64,000 bases of DNA from Arthrobacter sp. GTDB taxonomy: Bacteria > Actinomycetota > Actinomycetes > Actinomycetales > Micrococcaceae. Both the position numbers and the translations under genes were made by a program. The stretch spans positions 62,001 through 126,000 of the forward strand of contig JAITLQ010000012.1 in NCBI GenBank assembly GCA_031277795.1, read 5' to 3'. The stretch's first letter is position 1. Each line of letters begins with the position of its first letter. Of the stretch, positions 47,929-57,171 are shown piece after piece. Under the pieces are notes generated by a model. It did not search any database and was not told the origin of the DNA. It saw only the letters and a list, made by a program, of their open reading frames with translations.

Positions 47929-50198
47929 CCGGCGACGGTGCGGTACACGTCGTACACGCCGTCGATCTTGCGCACCGCGGTGAGCAGGTGGCCAAGGAAG
48001 CGCGGATCCCCCATCTCGAAGGAGAAGCGGGAGAGCGCCGTGCGTTCCTTGGTGGTGCTCACGGACGCCGAGAGGATGTTGACGTGGTTTTCGGAGAGCA
48101 CGCGCGTCACGTCCGAGAGCAGCGAGGTGCGATCGAGCGCTTCGACCTGGATCTCCACGAGGAAGACGCTCTTGGCCGTGGGTGCCCACGACACCTCGAC
48201 CACCCTGGCCGCCTCTTCACCCTTGAGGTGGGTGATGTTGGGGCAATCGGCGCGGTGGACCGTGACGCCGGAGCCACGGGTCACGAACCCGGAGATCGGG
48301 TCGGGCGGGACGGGCGTGCAGCAGCGGGCCAGCTTGGCCATGACGTCCGTGGCGCCCTGGACGATGACGCCCGAATCCGAATGCTGGGGAATCGTTGACA
48401 CGCCCTGCTGGGTGAGGATCGCCGCCTCGGCGTCGTCGTCCTCGACCTCTGCGCCTCCCACGAGCGCCTGCAGGTGCTCCAAGACGTTCTGGCTCGAGAC
48501 GTGGCCGTCTCCCACCGCCGCATAGAGGCCCGCGATGTCCACGTGGTGCAGCTCCTGGGCCACGGCCGTGAGCGTCTCGTGGGTCATGAGCTTCTGCAGC
48601 GGCAGGCCGTTCTTGCGCAGAGCGCGGGTGAGCTGGTCCTTGCCCTTTTCGATCGCCTCTTCGCGGCGTTCCTTGGTGAACCACTGCCGGATCTTGTTCC
48701 TGGCCCGCGGGGACTTCACGAAGCCCTGCCAGTCCTGACTGGGGCCGGCGCCCTCCGCCTTGGACGTGAAGATCTCCACCCAGTCGCCGTTGCGCAGCTC
48801 GGTGTTCAGCGGCACCAACTTGCCGTTGACCCTGGCCCCGATGGTGCGATGTCCGACCTCGGTGTGCACGGCGTAGGCGAAGTCGACGGGGGTGGAGCCG
48901 GCCGGGAGCGACATGACCTCACCCTTGGGGGTGAAGACGAAGACCTCGGCCGCGGCGATCTCGTAGCGCAGGGAATCGAGGAACTCCCCCGGATCCCTCG
49001 TCTCCTTCTGCCAGTCGACGAGCGAGCGCAGCCAGCCCATGTCCTGGCCCTCTTCGCCACCCTCGCCCCGCGCCGCGCCCTTGTACATCCAGTGGGCGGC
49101 CACGCCGTACTCGGCTCGCTTGTGCATCTCGTGCGTGCGGATCTGCACCTCCACGGGGCGGCCGCCCGGGCCGATCACCGAGGTGTGCAGGGACTGGTAC
49201 ATGTTGAACTTCGGCATCGCGATGTAGTCCTTGAACCGCCCGGGCAGCGGGTTCCATCGCGCGTGGATGACACCGAGCACGGCGTAGCAGTCCTTGACGG
49301 AATCAACGAGGACACGCACGCCCATGAGGTCGTGGATCTCGTCGAACTCCTTCCCCCGCACCACCATCTTTTGGTAGATGGAGTAGTAGTGCTTGGGGCG
49401 GCCCGTGATCGTGGCCCTGACGCGGGCCCCGCGCAGGTCCTCGTCGATGGCCTCGCGGACCTGGCTGAGGTAGCGCTCGCGCTCGGGCGTCCGCTGGCCC
49501 ACCATGCGCACGATCTCCTCGTAGACCTTGGGATGCAGCACGGCGAAGGAGAGGTCCTCGAGCTCCCACTTCACCGTGTTCATGCCGAGGCGGTGCGCCA
49601 GCGGTGCGTAGATCTCCAGCGTCTCGCGTGCCTTCTTGGCGGCCGACTCCGGGTTGACGTAGCGCCAGGTCCTGGCGTTGTGCGTGCGGTCGGCGAGCTT
49701 GATGACCAAGACGCGGATGTCTTGCGCCATGGCGATGATCATCTTGCGCACGGTTTCGGCCTGCGCCGCCTGCCCGTACTTGACCTTGTCCAGCTTGGTG
49801 ACGCCGTCCACCAGCATGGCGATCTCTTGGCCGAAGTCCCGCGTGAGTTCCTCGAGCGAGTAGTCGGTGTCCTCGACGGTGTCGTGCAGGAGCGCCGCCG
49901 CCAGCGTGGAGCCGGTCATGCCCATCTCCGCGAGGATCGTCGCGACGGCCACGGGATGGGTGATGTAAGGATCGCCCGACTTGCGCTTCACGCCGTCGTG
50001 CAGGCGCTCGGCGACCGTGTAGGCGCGCGTGATGAGGTCGAGATCCTCGCGGGGGGAATTGGCCCGCACCGTGCGAAGCAAGGGTTCGAGGATGGGCGGC
50101 GCGGAGGACTGCGACGAGCGGCCGGCAAAGCGCACGAGGCGCGAGAACGTGCGGCCCTGCCGGGCACCGGACGTGGGCGGCTGATCTGCCACGCTCAT
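47913..50198 (-). CDS. rel: Bifunctional (p)ppGpp synthetase/hydrolase Rel
   Basis: Makes and degrades the alarmone (p)ppGpp. The 761-residue protein has all expected domains. The HD hydrolase contains [10 protein letters not shown] (His105-Asp106), and the synthetase has [20 protein letters not shown]. The TGS domain is at about 415-475 ([20 protein letters not shown]). The zinc-finger/CC region holds [12 protein letters not shown], and a C-terminal ACT domain is present ([20 protein letters not shown]). An intact HD motif and complete synthetase indicate the single bifunctional Rel usual in actinobacteria. ATG 50196-50198 follows GAGAGGGG. Confidence 0.96.
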   Translation of the reverse strand: MSVADQPPTSGARQGRTFSRLVRFAGRSSQSSAPPILEPLLRTVRANSPREDLDLITRAYTVAERLHDGVKRKSGDPYITHPVAVATILAEMGMTGSTLAAALLHDTVEDTDYSLEELTRDFGQEIAMLVDGVTKLDKVKYGQAAQAETVRKMIIAMAQDIRVLVIKLADRTHNARTWRYVNPESAAKKARETLEIYAPLAHRLGMNTVKWELEDLSFAVLHPKVYEEIVRMVGQRTPERERYLSQVREAIDEDLRGARVRATITGRPKHYYSIYQKMVVRGKEFDEIHDLMGVRVLVDSVKDCYAVLGVIHARWNPLPGRFKDYIAMPKFNMYQSLHTSVIGPGGRPVEVQIRTHEMHKRAEYGVAAHWMYKGAARGEGGEEGQDMGWLRSLVDWQKETRDPGEFLDSLRYEIAAAEVFVFTPKGEVMSLPAGSTPVDFAYAVHTEVGHRTIGARVNGKLVPLNTELRNGDWVEIFTSKAEGAGPSQDWQGFVKSPRARNKIRQWFTKERREEAIEKGKDQLTRALRKNGLPLQKLMTHETLTAVAQELHHVDIAGLYAAVGDGHVSSQNVLEHLQALVGGAEVEDDDAEAAILTQQGVSTIPQHSDSGVIVQGATDVMAKLARCCTPVPPDPISGFVTRGSGVTVHRADCPNITHLKGEEAARVVEVSWAPTAKSVFLVEIQVEALDRTSLLSDVTRVLSENHVNILSASVSTTKERTALSRFSFEMGDPRFLGHLLTAVRKIDGVYDVYRTVAGQRKA

Positions 50199-50238
50199 CC
50201 CCTCTCAGTCTTCTCCCGCGCCAGGCGCGGGGAACAAG

Positions 50239-50274
50239 AAACGTCATCCGGCCCGTCAGGGCCGGATGACGTTT
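50239..50274 (-). terminator. Perfect 16-bp hairpin between secF and rel
   Basis: 50239-50254 and 50259-50274 are exact inverted complements with a 4-nt loop, followed on the minus strand by a T-rich CTTGTT. It is 90 nt past the secF stop and 40 nt before rel. It probably ends yajC-secDF, but a TAGGAT box immediately upstream (50275-50280) would instead place it at the 5' end of rel mRNA. Confidence 0.65.
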
Positions 50275-50363
50275 CATCCTAGGTTACTCCGGCGTGCTCG
50301 GCGCACGCATGACGGGCGACACGCGCGGATGTGCGTCCGCGCGCCTGGCCCGCCCGGCGGTGC

Positions 50364-51359
50364 CTAGGGGGCCACCTTGTCGGAGGCCTCGCGCGCCGCC
50401 AGGATGGCGGCGTCGTGCTTCTTATTGGTCGGCTCGTTGATGCGCAGCTGCGCGTACAGGGGAGCCTGCAGGAACAGCGTCGAGAGCGCCGAGACGATGA
50501 TGCCGACGAAGAGCGCGAGCGAGAGATCCTCGAGCGTGCCTGCACCCAACAGCATGGAGCCGATGAAGAGGATCGCGCCCACGGGCAGGATGGCCACGAC
50601 GGAGGTGTTGATCGAGCGAACCAGGGTCTGGTTGATCGCGCGGTTCACCTGCTCGCCGAACGTCAGGTTGGCCTGCTGCGTGTGATCGTGGGTGTTTTCC
50701 CTGACCTTGTCGAAGACCACCACGGTGTCGTAGAGCGAGTAGCTCAGGATCGTGAGGAAGCCGATGATGGCGCTCGGGGTGACCTCGAAGCCCGTGGCGG
50801 CGTAGACGCCCGCCGTGATGATGACCACCGCGAGCAGGCCGACGATCGCCGCGAGCGACATCTTCCAGGTGCGGAAGTAGAACGCCATCAAGAGCGCCAC
50901 GAGCACGATGAAGACGACCAGGCCGAGGGCGGCCTGCCGCGAGACATCGGAGCCCCAGGTGGGGCCGATCGAGCTGACGGAGACCTTGTCGACGCTCGTC
51001 GAGTAGGCCTCGGCCAGCGCCTTGCGCAGGGCCTCGGACTGGGCGGGCTCGAGGGTCTCGGTCTGCACGCGCATCGTCTGCCCGGCCTGATGCGTCACGT
51101 GCGGCGTGATGCCGGGAATGGCCTTGGCCGCCGCGTCGACGCCCGGCTGCACCTCGGTGCTCGCGGCGCCCTGGACCTGGAACTCGTTGCCACCACGGAA
51201 ATCGATGCCCAGGTTGAAGCCGCCCTTGGCGACGGGGATCAGGATCGAGACGATGACCAGCACGGCAGCGATGGCAAACCACAGCTTGCGGCGGCCGATG
51301 AACTGGTAGGAACGCTTGCCCGTGTAGAGCTCATTGCCCCACGTTGCGAGACTAGCCAC
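50364..51359 (-). CDS. secF: Protein translocase subunit SecF
   Basis: With SecD it uses the proton gradient to pull secreted proteins out of SecYEG. The 331-residue protein has six membrane helices. The first is followed by GFNLGIDFRGGNEFQVQ, and the conserved TM4-TM5 region contains YSLYDTVVVFDKVRENT. GTG 51357-51359 overlaps the secD stop by 8 nt (GTGGCTAG). Confidence 0.95.
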   Translation of the reverse strand: MASLATWGNELYTGKRSYQFIGRRKLWFAIAAVLVIVSILIPVAKGGFNLGIDFRGGNEFQVQGAASTEVQPGVDAAAKAIPGITPHVTHQAGQTMRVQTETLEPAQSEALRKALAEAYSTSVDKVSVSSIGPTWGSDVSRQAALGLVVFIVLVALLMAFYFRTWKMSLAAIVGLLAVVIITAGVYAATGFEVTPSAIIGFLTILSYSLYDTVVVFDKVRENTHDHTQQANLTFGEQVNRAINQTLVRSINTSVVAILPVGAILFIGSMLLGAGTLEDLSLALFVGIIVSALSTLFLQAPLYAQLRINEPTNKKHDAAILAAREASDKVAP

Positions 51360-53136
51360 GGGTCTCCTCCTCGATCTCGTCCTTCACGGCGGTGGCGGTG
51401 CCGCCGCCCCTGCGCTCGAGTTCCTCGGCGCGCTTGCGCTCGGCGATGGTCATGCGACGAGCGGCCTCCTTGGCCGCGCCGCGGTCCTTGGCCTTGACCT
51501 CTCCGAGATCCTTGCGCTCGCGGAACGTCCCTGCACCCTTGTAGAGCGGCTCGGCTCCCAGCAGCGACGGGTCCAGGCCGGAGAGCTTGTGGCCCTCGCC
51601 GAAGAAGCGGGTCTTGGCCAGGATCTGCAGCATGGGGTGCGTGAAGAGGAACACGACCACGAGGTCGGCCACGGCGGTGAGGCCGAGGGTGAAGGCGAAG
51701 CCCTTCACGTTGCCGACGGAGACGAAGTAGAGCACGACGGCGGCGAGCAGGTTCACTGCCTTCGACGCCATGATCGTGCGCTTGGCACGACCCCAACCGT
51801 TCTCCACCGCGAGGGTGAGCGAGCGGCCGTCGCGCAGTTCGTCGCGGATGCGTTCGAAGTACACGATGAAGGAGTCGGCCGTCAGGCCGATGGCCACGAT
51901 GATGCCGGCCACGCCGGCCAGCGAGAGGCGGTAGTCCGCCGTCCAGCCGAGCAGCGCGATGGCCAGGTACGTGAGCAGGCCGGCGATCAGGAGCGAGGCG
52001 ATCGTGACGAGGCCGAGCAGGCGGTACTGGAAGAAGGAGTAGATCGCCACGAGGATCAGGCCGATGAGGCCCGCGATGAGGCCCATCTTGAGCTGATCGG
52101 TGCCCAACGTCGGGGAGATCTGCTGGTCGGACTGGATCGTGAAGCTCATGGGCAGCGCGCCGTACTTGAGCTGCTGCGCCAGCTGTGCCGCCGACTGCTG
52201 CGTGAAGTTGCCGGTGATCTGCGACTTACCGTCGGTGATGATCGCCTGGGAGACCGGCGCGGAGACGACCGAGCCGTCCAGCACGATGGCGAACTGGTTG
52301 CGAGGGGACTCGAGCGCGGTCAGCCGCGTGGTGACCTTCTTGAAGTCGGTGGTGCCCTCGGCGTTGAAGACGAGGTTCACGCCCCAGGCGCCCGTGTTGT
52401 AGCCCTGGGAGTTGGTGACCTGACCGGACGTGGCGCTCGTGATGTCGGCGCCCTTGACCTCCACGGGACCCAACAGGTACTTCACGGCCATGCCCGTGTC
52501 TGCGTCGATCTCGCACGCGATGGCCGGGCCGTCGGCCGCGAACTGTGTGCGCGGCGTCTTCTGCATCTCGGCGATGCAGTCCCACGCCTCGAACTTCTTG
52601 GTCCACTCGGCGTCGATCCAGTTGGTGTCCGAACCATTGTTCGGATCGCCCTTCGCCGTCGGCTTGGGCAGATCGGCTTCCTTGGTGCGGCTCTCTTCCG
52701 GCACGGCGGTGATGGTCTGCGAGGCCAACAGGACGGCGCGGAACTCCATCTGGGCGGAGGACTTGATCAGGTCGCGCTGCTCGGTGGTGATCTCGCCCGG
52801 CATCGCCACCACGATGTTGCGGCCGTTCTGCGTGGAGACCTGGGCCTCGTTCACGCCGGAGCCGCTCACGCGTTCGCGGATGATCGCCACGGCCTGCGCC
52901 AGCTGATCGGCGTCAATCGTGGCGTTCGGATCCTCGAGCTGGGGCGCCAAGATCATCTCGGTGCCGCCTTGGAGGTCAAGGGCGAGCTTGGGGGCGAAGC
53001 TTGCGGCGGTCTTGCCGATGGCACCGGTGTTGCTCATCACAACGCCGGTCGTCAGCACCGCAAAGAGCACCAAGTGGATGATGCCGAGCCACAACAACGC
53101 CTTGCGTGCGTGGCGGACAGGGGCAGTGGATGCCAT
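51352..53136 (-). CDS. secD: Protein translocase subunit SecD
   Basis: Partner of SecF. The 594-residue protein has an N-terminal helix, then FAPKLALDLQGGTEMILAP, the defining SecD motif. A large external P1/base domain contains an actinobacterial-style insertion (about 170-290). Five C-terminal helices include YRLSLAGVAGIIVAIGLTAD and FIVYFERIRDEL. The cytoplasmic tail is rich in Arg/Lys/Glu. ATG 53134-53136 has GAAGGA upstream. A long hairpin separates it from yajC. Confidence 0.95.
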   Translation of the reverse strand: MASTAPVRHARKALLWLGIIHLVLFAVLTTGVVMSNTGAIGKTAASFAPKLALDLQGGTEMILAPQLEDPNATIDADQLAQAVAIIRERVSGSGVNEAQVSTQNGRNIVVAMPGEITTEQRDLIKSSAQMEFRAVLLASQTITAVPEESRTKEADLPKPTAKGDPNNGSDTNWIDAEWTKKFEAWDCIAEMQKTPRTQFAADGPAIACEIDADTGMAVKYLLGPVEVKGADITSATSGQVTNSQGYNTGAWGVNLVFNAEGTTDFKKVTTRLTALESPRNQFAIVLDGSVVSAPVSQAIITDGKSQITGNFTQQSAAQLAQQLKYGALPMSFTIQSDQQISPTLGTDQLKMGLIAGLIGLILVAIYSFFQYRLLGLVTIASLLIAGLLTYLAIALLGWTADYRLSLAGVAGIIVAIGLTADSFIVYFERIRDELRDGRSLTLAVENGWGRAKRTIMASKAVNLLAAVVLYFVSVGNVKGFAFTLGLTAVADLVVVFLFTHPMLQILAKTRFFGEGHKLSGLDPSLLGAEPLYKGAGTFRERKDLGEVKAKDRGAAKEAARRMTIAERKRAEELERRGGGTATAVKDEIEEETRG

Positions 53137-53160
53137 GGATGTCCTTCGTTATCAGGTCAA

Positions 53161-53202
53161 ACACCGCGTGGGCGGCCCCGATACGGGGCGCCCACGCGGT
53201 GT
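53161..53202 (-). terminator. Long hairpin between yajC and secD
   Basis: ACACCGCGTGGGC...CCCCG (53161-53180) pairs with CGGGGCGCCCACGCGGTGT (53184-53202): 19 bp with one bulged G and a 3-nt loop. It lies inside the operon, so it may be a partial terminator or an mRNA-stabilising element. Confidence 0.55.
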
Positions 53203-53211
53203 GAGAAAAGG

Positions 53212-53643
53212 TCAGTCGCGGTTGCGGTCGGTGCCGTTCTCGCCGTCCTGCTCGCGCTTGGCGCGCTCGGCCTCGTCGGCCTCGGCGCTCAGCGCGGCGG
53301 CGGCATCGGCCGGCGAATCGCTGATGACGGCCTTGGGCGAGGAGACCACCTGGGCGACGGCGCGCATGTCGAACGTGACGAGCTGGCCGGGGGAAACCTC
53401 GAGCACGAGGCGGTTCTGCTCGGTGTCGATCGAGGAGACCGTGCCGTAAATGCCGGCCGTCGTCATGATCTCGGCACCCGGAACGAGCTGGTTCTTGCGC
53501 TCCTCCGCCGCGGCCGTGGCCTTCTTGCGGTTGCGGAACATCATGAAGATCATCACGGCAAACAGCGCCAGAAGAACCAACATCATGGGATTGAAGGCCT
53601 GCTGCTGGGCAGCGTCTTCGGCGAGGAGCAAGGAGAGCGTCAC
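53212..53643 (-). CDS. yajC: Preprotein translocase accessory subunit YajC
   Basis: A small membrane component of the SecDF-YajC complex. The 143-residue protein has a single N-terminal helix (about 20-37) in FNPMMLVLLALFAVMIFMMF, then RNRKK and the YajC core LVPGAEIMTTAGIYGTVSSI. The C-terminal third is charged and Ala-rich. The GTG at 53641-53643 has no good ribosome site; an internal ATG would remove part of the helix, so the GTG is kept. A TATGCT box at 53719-53724 is a possible promoter. Confidence 0.92.
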   Translation of the reverse strand: MTLSLLLAEDAAQQQAFNPMMLVLLALFAVMIFMMFRNRKKATAAAEERKNQLVPGAEIMTTAGIYGTVSSIDTEQNRLVLEVSPGQLVTFDMRAVAQVVSSPKAVISDSPADAAAALSAEADEAERAKREQDGENGTDRNRD

Positions 53644-53772
53644 GAGAGGAGGTCCGTCCGTTCAGAGGTCAGTGCAGGGGCGCCCGCGCCACAACCGGGC
53701 CGGGCACACGTGCCACCTAGCATACCGCCGAGAGGACGTGAGATAGGCGACACGACACAACCCACCCGAGCT

Positions 53773-54810
53773 TCACAGGAGGGGTTCGGTCTCCCCCCAG
53801 GCACCGGGCGCCCCGTCGGGCGCGACGAGCCCCAGATGCCGCCACGACGCCGCCGTCGCGACGCGCCCGCGCGGCGTGCGCCCGAGCAGGCCCTCGCGCA
53901 CGAGGAAGGGCTCGGCCACCTCCTCCACCGTCTCGGCCTCCTCGCCCACGGCGATGGCCAGCGTCGAGAGGCCCACCGGTCCCCCGCCGAACTTTTGGCA
54001 CAGCGCCGTCAGCACGGCACGGTCGAGCCGGTCGAGTCCCTTGGCGTCCACCTCGTACATATCGAGCGCGGCGCCGGCCGCCTTGGCATCGATGGTGTGC
54101 TGCCCGTGCACGAGCGCCCAGTCGCGCACGCGCCGCAGCAGGCGGTTGGCGATACGCGGGGTGCCGCGCGAGCGCGAGGCGATCTGGGCGAACCCGGCCT
54201 GCGTCACGGTGAGATCGAGCATGACGGCGGAGCGGCGCAACACGAGCTCCAGCTCCTCCTGCGAGTAGAACTCGAGGTGACCCGTGAAGCCGAAGCGATC
54301 GCGCAGCGGCGCGGGAAGCAGGCCGGCGCGGGTCGTGGCGCCCACGAGCGTGAAGGGCGGCAACTCGAGCGGGATGGCCGTGGCACCGGCGCCCTTGCCC
54401 ACCACGATGTCGACCCGGAAGTCCTCCATGGCGAGATAGAGCATCTCCTCCGCCGGGCGCGAGAGCCGGTGGATCTCGTCCAGGAAGAGCACCTCACCCT
54501 CGGTGAGAGAGGAGAGGATGGCGGCGAGATCGCCGGCGTTCTGGATGGCGGGGCCGGAGGAGATGCGCAGCGGCGCCTGCATCTCGCTCGCGACGATCAT
54601 GGCCAGCGTCGTCTTGCCGAGACCGGGCGGGCCGGAGAGCAGCACGTGATCGGCCACGCGGCCGCGCAGCTTGGAGGCCTCGAGCACGAGGGAGAGCTGC
54701 TGGCGCACCCGCGGCTGGCCCACGAATTCATCGAGGTTCTTGGGGCGCATGGCCGCCTCGAGCGCGCGTTCCTCCGGCTCCTGCCCCGCGGCGGTCAGGG
54801 ACTCGCTCAT
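53773..54810 (-). CDS. ruvB: Holliday junction branch migration helicase RuvB
   Basis: The AAA+ motor that drives branch migration with RuvA. The 345-residue protein has Walker [18 protein letters not shown], Walker [17 protein letters not shown], sensor [19 protein letters not shown] with the arginine finger, and the C-terminal winged-helix with [16 protein letters not shown] 54808-54810 shares one base with the ruvA stop (TGATG), so translation is coupled. Confidence 0.97.
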   Translation of the reverse strand: MSESLTAAGQEPEERALEAAMRPKNLDEFVGQPRVRQQLSLVLEASKLRGRVADHVLLSGPPGLGKTTLAMIVASEMQAPLRISSGPAIQNAGDLAAILSSLTEGEVLFLDEIHRLSRPAEEMLYLAMEDFRVDIVVGKGAGATAIPLELPPFTLVGATTRAGLLPAPLRDRFGFTGHLEFYSQEELELVLRRSAVMLDLTVTQAGFAQIASRSRGTPRIANRLLRRVRDWALVHGQHTIDAKAAGAALDMYEVDAKGLDRLDRAVLTALCQKFGGGPVGLSTLAIAVGEEAETVEEVAEPFLVREGLLGRTPRGRVATAASWRHLGLVAPDGAPGAWGETEPLL

Positions 54811-55439
54811 CAGCGGCCGGCCTTGAGGCCGGAGGCCCTGCCGATTCCGGCCAGCACGGCGCGCAGGAGCACCGGAACCGAGGCCTGCTCGAGGAAGGGA
54901 TCGTCGGCCAACGCGGCGGCGATCGCCTTCGACGCGTCCTTCTCGCTCCAGCCCAGGCCCATGAGGGCCTCGAGCACCTGCGCCGAGCGCGCGTCCTGGG
55001 CGCTCGCGGCCGGCGCGGCGGCCGGCTGCTGCTCGCCCGTGGGCTGCAGCTTGCCCTTGAGCTCGAGGACGATGCGTTGGGCACCCTTGGGGCCGATCCC
55101 CGGCACCTGGGTGAAGGCCTTGGTGTCCTCGTTTGCCGCAGCCACCGCGATCGTCTCCGGCGCGTGCACGGCGAGGATGGCCAGGGCCAGGCGGGGGCCG
55201 ATGCCCTGCACCGAGACCAGGATCTCGAACGTTTCCCGGTCGCGCTGGGTGTCGAAGCCGAAGAGCGTCATGGAGTCCTCGCGGACCACGAGCGAGGTGA
55301 AGGCCGTGGCCTGCTCGCCCTCGCGCCACCCGGCCAGGGCGCGCGGCGTCGAATGCACGAGATATCCCACGCCGCCCACGTCGAGGACAAGCGAGTTGAG
55401 TTGGGCGGAGGCGACCGTCCCGGTCAGTTGAGCGATCAT
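54810..55439 (-). CDS. ruvA: Holliday junction DNA helicase subunit RuvA
   Basis: Tetrameric junction-binding protein that loads RuvB. The 209-residue product has the N-terminal OB fold ([29 protein letters not shown]), tandem HhH motifs ([26 protein letters not shown]) and the C-terminal RuvB-binding domain after an Ala/Pro linker. ATG 55437-55439 behind AAGGG. Separated by 149 nt from ruvC, with no obvious promoter. Confidence 0.95.
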   Translation of the reverse strand: MIAQLTGTVASAQLNSLVLDVGGVGYLVHSTPRALAGWREGEQATAFTSLVVREDSMTLFGFDTQRDRETFEILVSVQGIGPRLALAILAVHAPETIAVAAANEDTKAFTQVPGIGPKGAQRIVLELKGKLQPTGEQQPAAAPAASAQDARSAQVLEALMGLGWSEKDASKAIAAALADDPFLEQASVPVLLRAVLAGIGRASGLKAGR

Positions 55440-55588
55440 GCTGCCCTTCCCTCTCGCGGGCGCCTGCGGCCCGCCATGCGTTCCTGCCGCAGCAGGATTC
55501 GAAGATCTCTTCGATGATCCTAACCGGTGCGGCGCCCGCGCGCCCCATGGCGCGCCACGCGTCGTCGGGCATTCCGGGCCTGGCCGCG

Positions 55589-56218
55589 CTAGGCGCGGCG
55601 CTTGGCCATCGCCTTCAGCCGCGCTTCCTCGGCGCGGCGCCCGCCGCCGGAGGCCTTGGCCTGGGCCTGGGCCCAGGCGCGCTGGGCGGGCGTAAGGCCC
55701 GCCGCCGTGCCCGACGACGCCGCCGCGAGCGACCCGGGTGCCGCGCCTCGCCACGCGTGGGCGAGGGCGATGGCGATGGCGTCGGCCGCGTCGGCCGGCT
55801 TGGGAGGGGCGGGGAGCTTCAGGATCTTGGTGACCATGGCGGTCACGAGGGCTTTGTCTGCCTGGCCGGTGCCGGTCACCGCCGCCTTGACCTCGGTGGG
55901 CGTGTGCAGCGCCACCGGGATGTTGCGGCGCGCGGCGGCGGCGATGACGACGCCCGTCGCCTGGGCCGTGCCCATGACGGTTGAAACGTTGGTGTAGGTG
56001 AACACCCGCTCGATCGCCACGGCATCCGGGCGGTGGCGGTCGAGCCACGCCTCGATGCCATCGGCGATCGCCAAGATGCGCACATCGAGGGGATCGGTGG
56101 ACGCCGTGCCCAGGACCCGCACGTCAACGAGGGACGCGCTGCGGTCGCGCTCGACGTCCACCGCCGAGAGGCCGCAGCGGGTGAGGCCGGGGTCGACCCC
56201 GACCACCCGCAGCGGCAC
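55589..56218 (-). CDS. ruvC: Holliday junction resolvase RuvC
   Basis: Nicks Holliday junctions symmetrically. The 209-residue protein has the four acidic positions of the RNase H fold: Asp in [12 protein letters not shown], Glu in [16 protein letters not shown], and Asp residues in [15 protein letters not shown]. The family normally ends near residue 160-180; here an Ala/Gln/Lys-rich tail extends it. GTG start 3 nt after yebC. Confidence 0.95.
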   Translation of the reverse strand: MPLRVVGVDPGLTRCGLSAVDVERDRSASLVDVRVLGTASTDPLDVRILAIADGIEAWLDRHRPDAVAIERVFTYTNVSTVMGTAQATGVVIAAAARRNIPVALHTPTEVKAAVTGTGQADKALVTAMVTKILKLPAPPKPADAADAIAIALAHAWRGAAPGSLAAASSGTAAGLTPAQRAWAQAQAKASGGGRRAEEARLKAMAKRRA

Positions 56219-56221
56219 GGC

Positions 56222-56983
56222 TCAGTCCTCCTCGAGCTCGGCGAGGACCTCGGCCGAGATATCGACGTTGGAGTAGACGTTCTGCACGTCGTCCAGCTCC
56301 TCGAGGGCCTCCTCGAGCTTGAAGAATTTGCGGGCGCCCTCGGCGTCCAGCTCGACCTTCATGGACGGCACGAACTCGACCTCGTCGGTCTCGTACTCGA
56401 TGCCGGCGGCGTCCAGGGCCTCGGCCACGGCGCGCAGATCGGTCGGCTCGGAAATGATCGAGAAGCTCTCGCCGTTGTCGATCACCTCTTCGGCGTCGGC
56501 GCCGGCCTCGAGCACGACCTCGAGGAGGGAATCCTCGGTGTTCTCGCCCTTGGGCAGCACCACGACGCCCTTGCGGGCAAAGAGGAACTGGACGGAACCC
56601 GGATCGGCGATGGTGCCGCCGTTGCGGGTGATGGCCACGCGAGTCTCGGAGGCGGCACGGTTCTTGTTGTCTGTGAGGCACTCCACCAGGAGGGCAGAGC
56701 CCTGCGGGCCGCGCGCCTCGTAGATGATCTCCGTGTAGTCGACGACCTCGCCGGTCAGGCCAGCGCCGCGCTTGATGGCGCGATCGATGTTGGCGGCGGG
56801 AACGGAGTTCTTCTTCGCCTTGGAGACGGCAAGCTCAAGGCCGGGGTTGCCGGCGATGTCGGCGCCACCCGCGCGGGCCGCGACCTCGATCTTCTTGATG
56901 TACTGCGCGAAGGCCTTGGCACGCTTGGCGTCGATCGCGGCCTTCTTGTGCTTGGTGGTCGCCCATTTGGAGTGCCCGGACAT
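56222..56983 (-). CDS. YebC/PmpR-family protein (TACO1-like)
   Basis: A YebC-family protein of 253 residues; members act as transcriptional regulators or, for the TACO1/YebC2 type, help ribosomes through proline stretches. It begins [20 protein letters not shown], the family signature, and has [15 protein letters not shown] and the acidic C-terminal domains. ATG 56981-56983 has AAGGAG at 4 nt. It is upstream of ruvCAB as in most actinobacteria. A TAGAAT box at 57104-57109 gives a leader of about 115 nt. Confidence 0.93.
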   Translation of the reverse strand: MSGHSKWATTKHKKAAIDAKRAKAFAQYIKKIEVAARAGGADIAGNPGLELAVSKAKKNSVPAANIDRAIKRGAGLTGEVVDYTEIIYEARGPQGSALLVECLTDNKNRAASETRVAITRNGGTIADPGSVQFLFARKGVVVLPKGENTEDSLLEVVLEAGADAEEVIDNGESFSIISEPTDLRAVAEALDAAGIEYETDEVEFVPSMKVELDAEGARKFFKLEEALEELDDVQNVYSNVDISAEVLAELEED

Positions 56984-57103
56984 GTGGCTCCTTGTGTCTG
57001 AAGGTGGCAAGTTCGCTTGCGCTGCGCACGCAACCCTTCTCACGTGCCGCGGACGCCTCGCGGGCGCGGTCGCTTCGGTCGGAGTGCACAACGGATCGAG
57101 CCC

Positions 57104-57109
57104 ATTCTA
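57104..57109 (-). promoter_or_regulatory. Candidate -10 box (TAGAAT) of yebC-ruvCAB
   Basis: TAGAAT on the minus strand within the region divergent from the M3 peptidase gene. No -35 element is recognisable. Confidence 0.45.
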
Positions 57110-57155
57110 GCGGCCGGGTGGGCCGCGCCCCGCGCACGACCGGCCCGGGGCGTGG

Positions 57156-57171
57156 CACGCTGGGGGTCATG
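57156..57171 (+). promoter_or_regulatory. Putative leaderless promoter of the M3 peptidase gene
   Basis: CACGCT (57156-57161), seven bases GGGGGTC, then ATG. It resembles the prsW promoter but has C for the first T, so it is weaker evidence. Confidence 0.3.

Noticed and set aside
54810-56048. RuvA fused to a long N-terminal extension
   Set aside because: The extension is an out-of-frame shadow of ruvC. ATG 55439 gives the exact RuvA N-terminus and a complete 209-residue protein.
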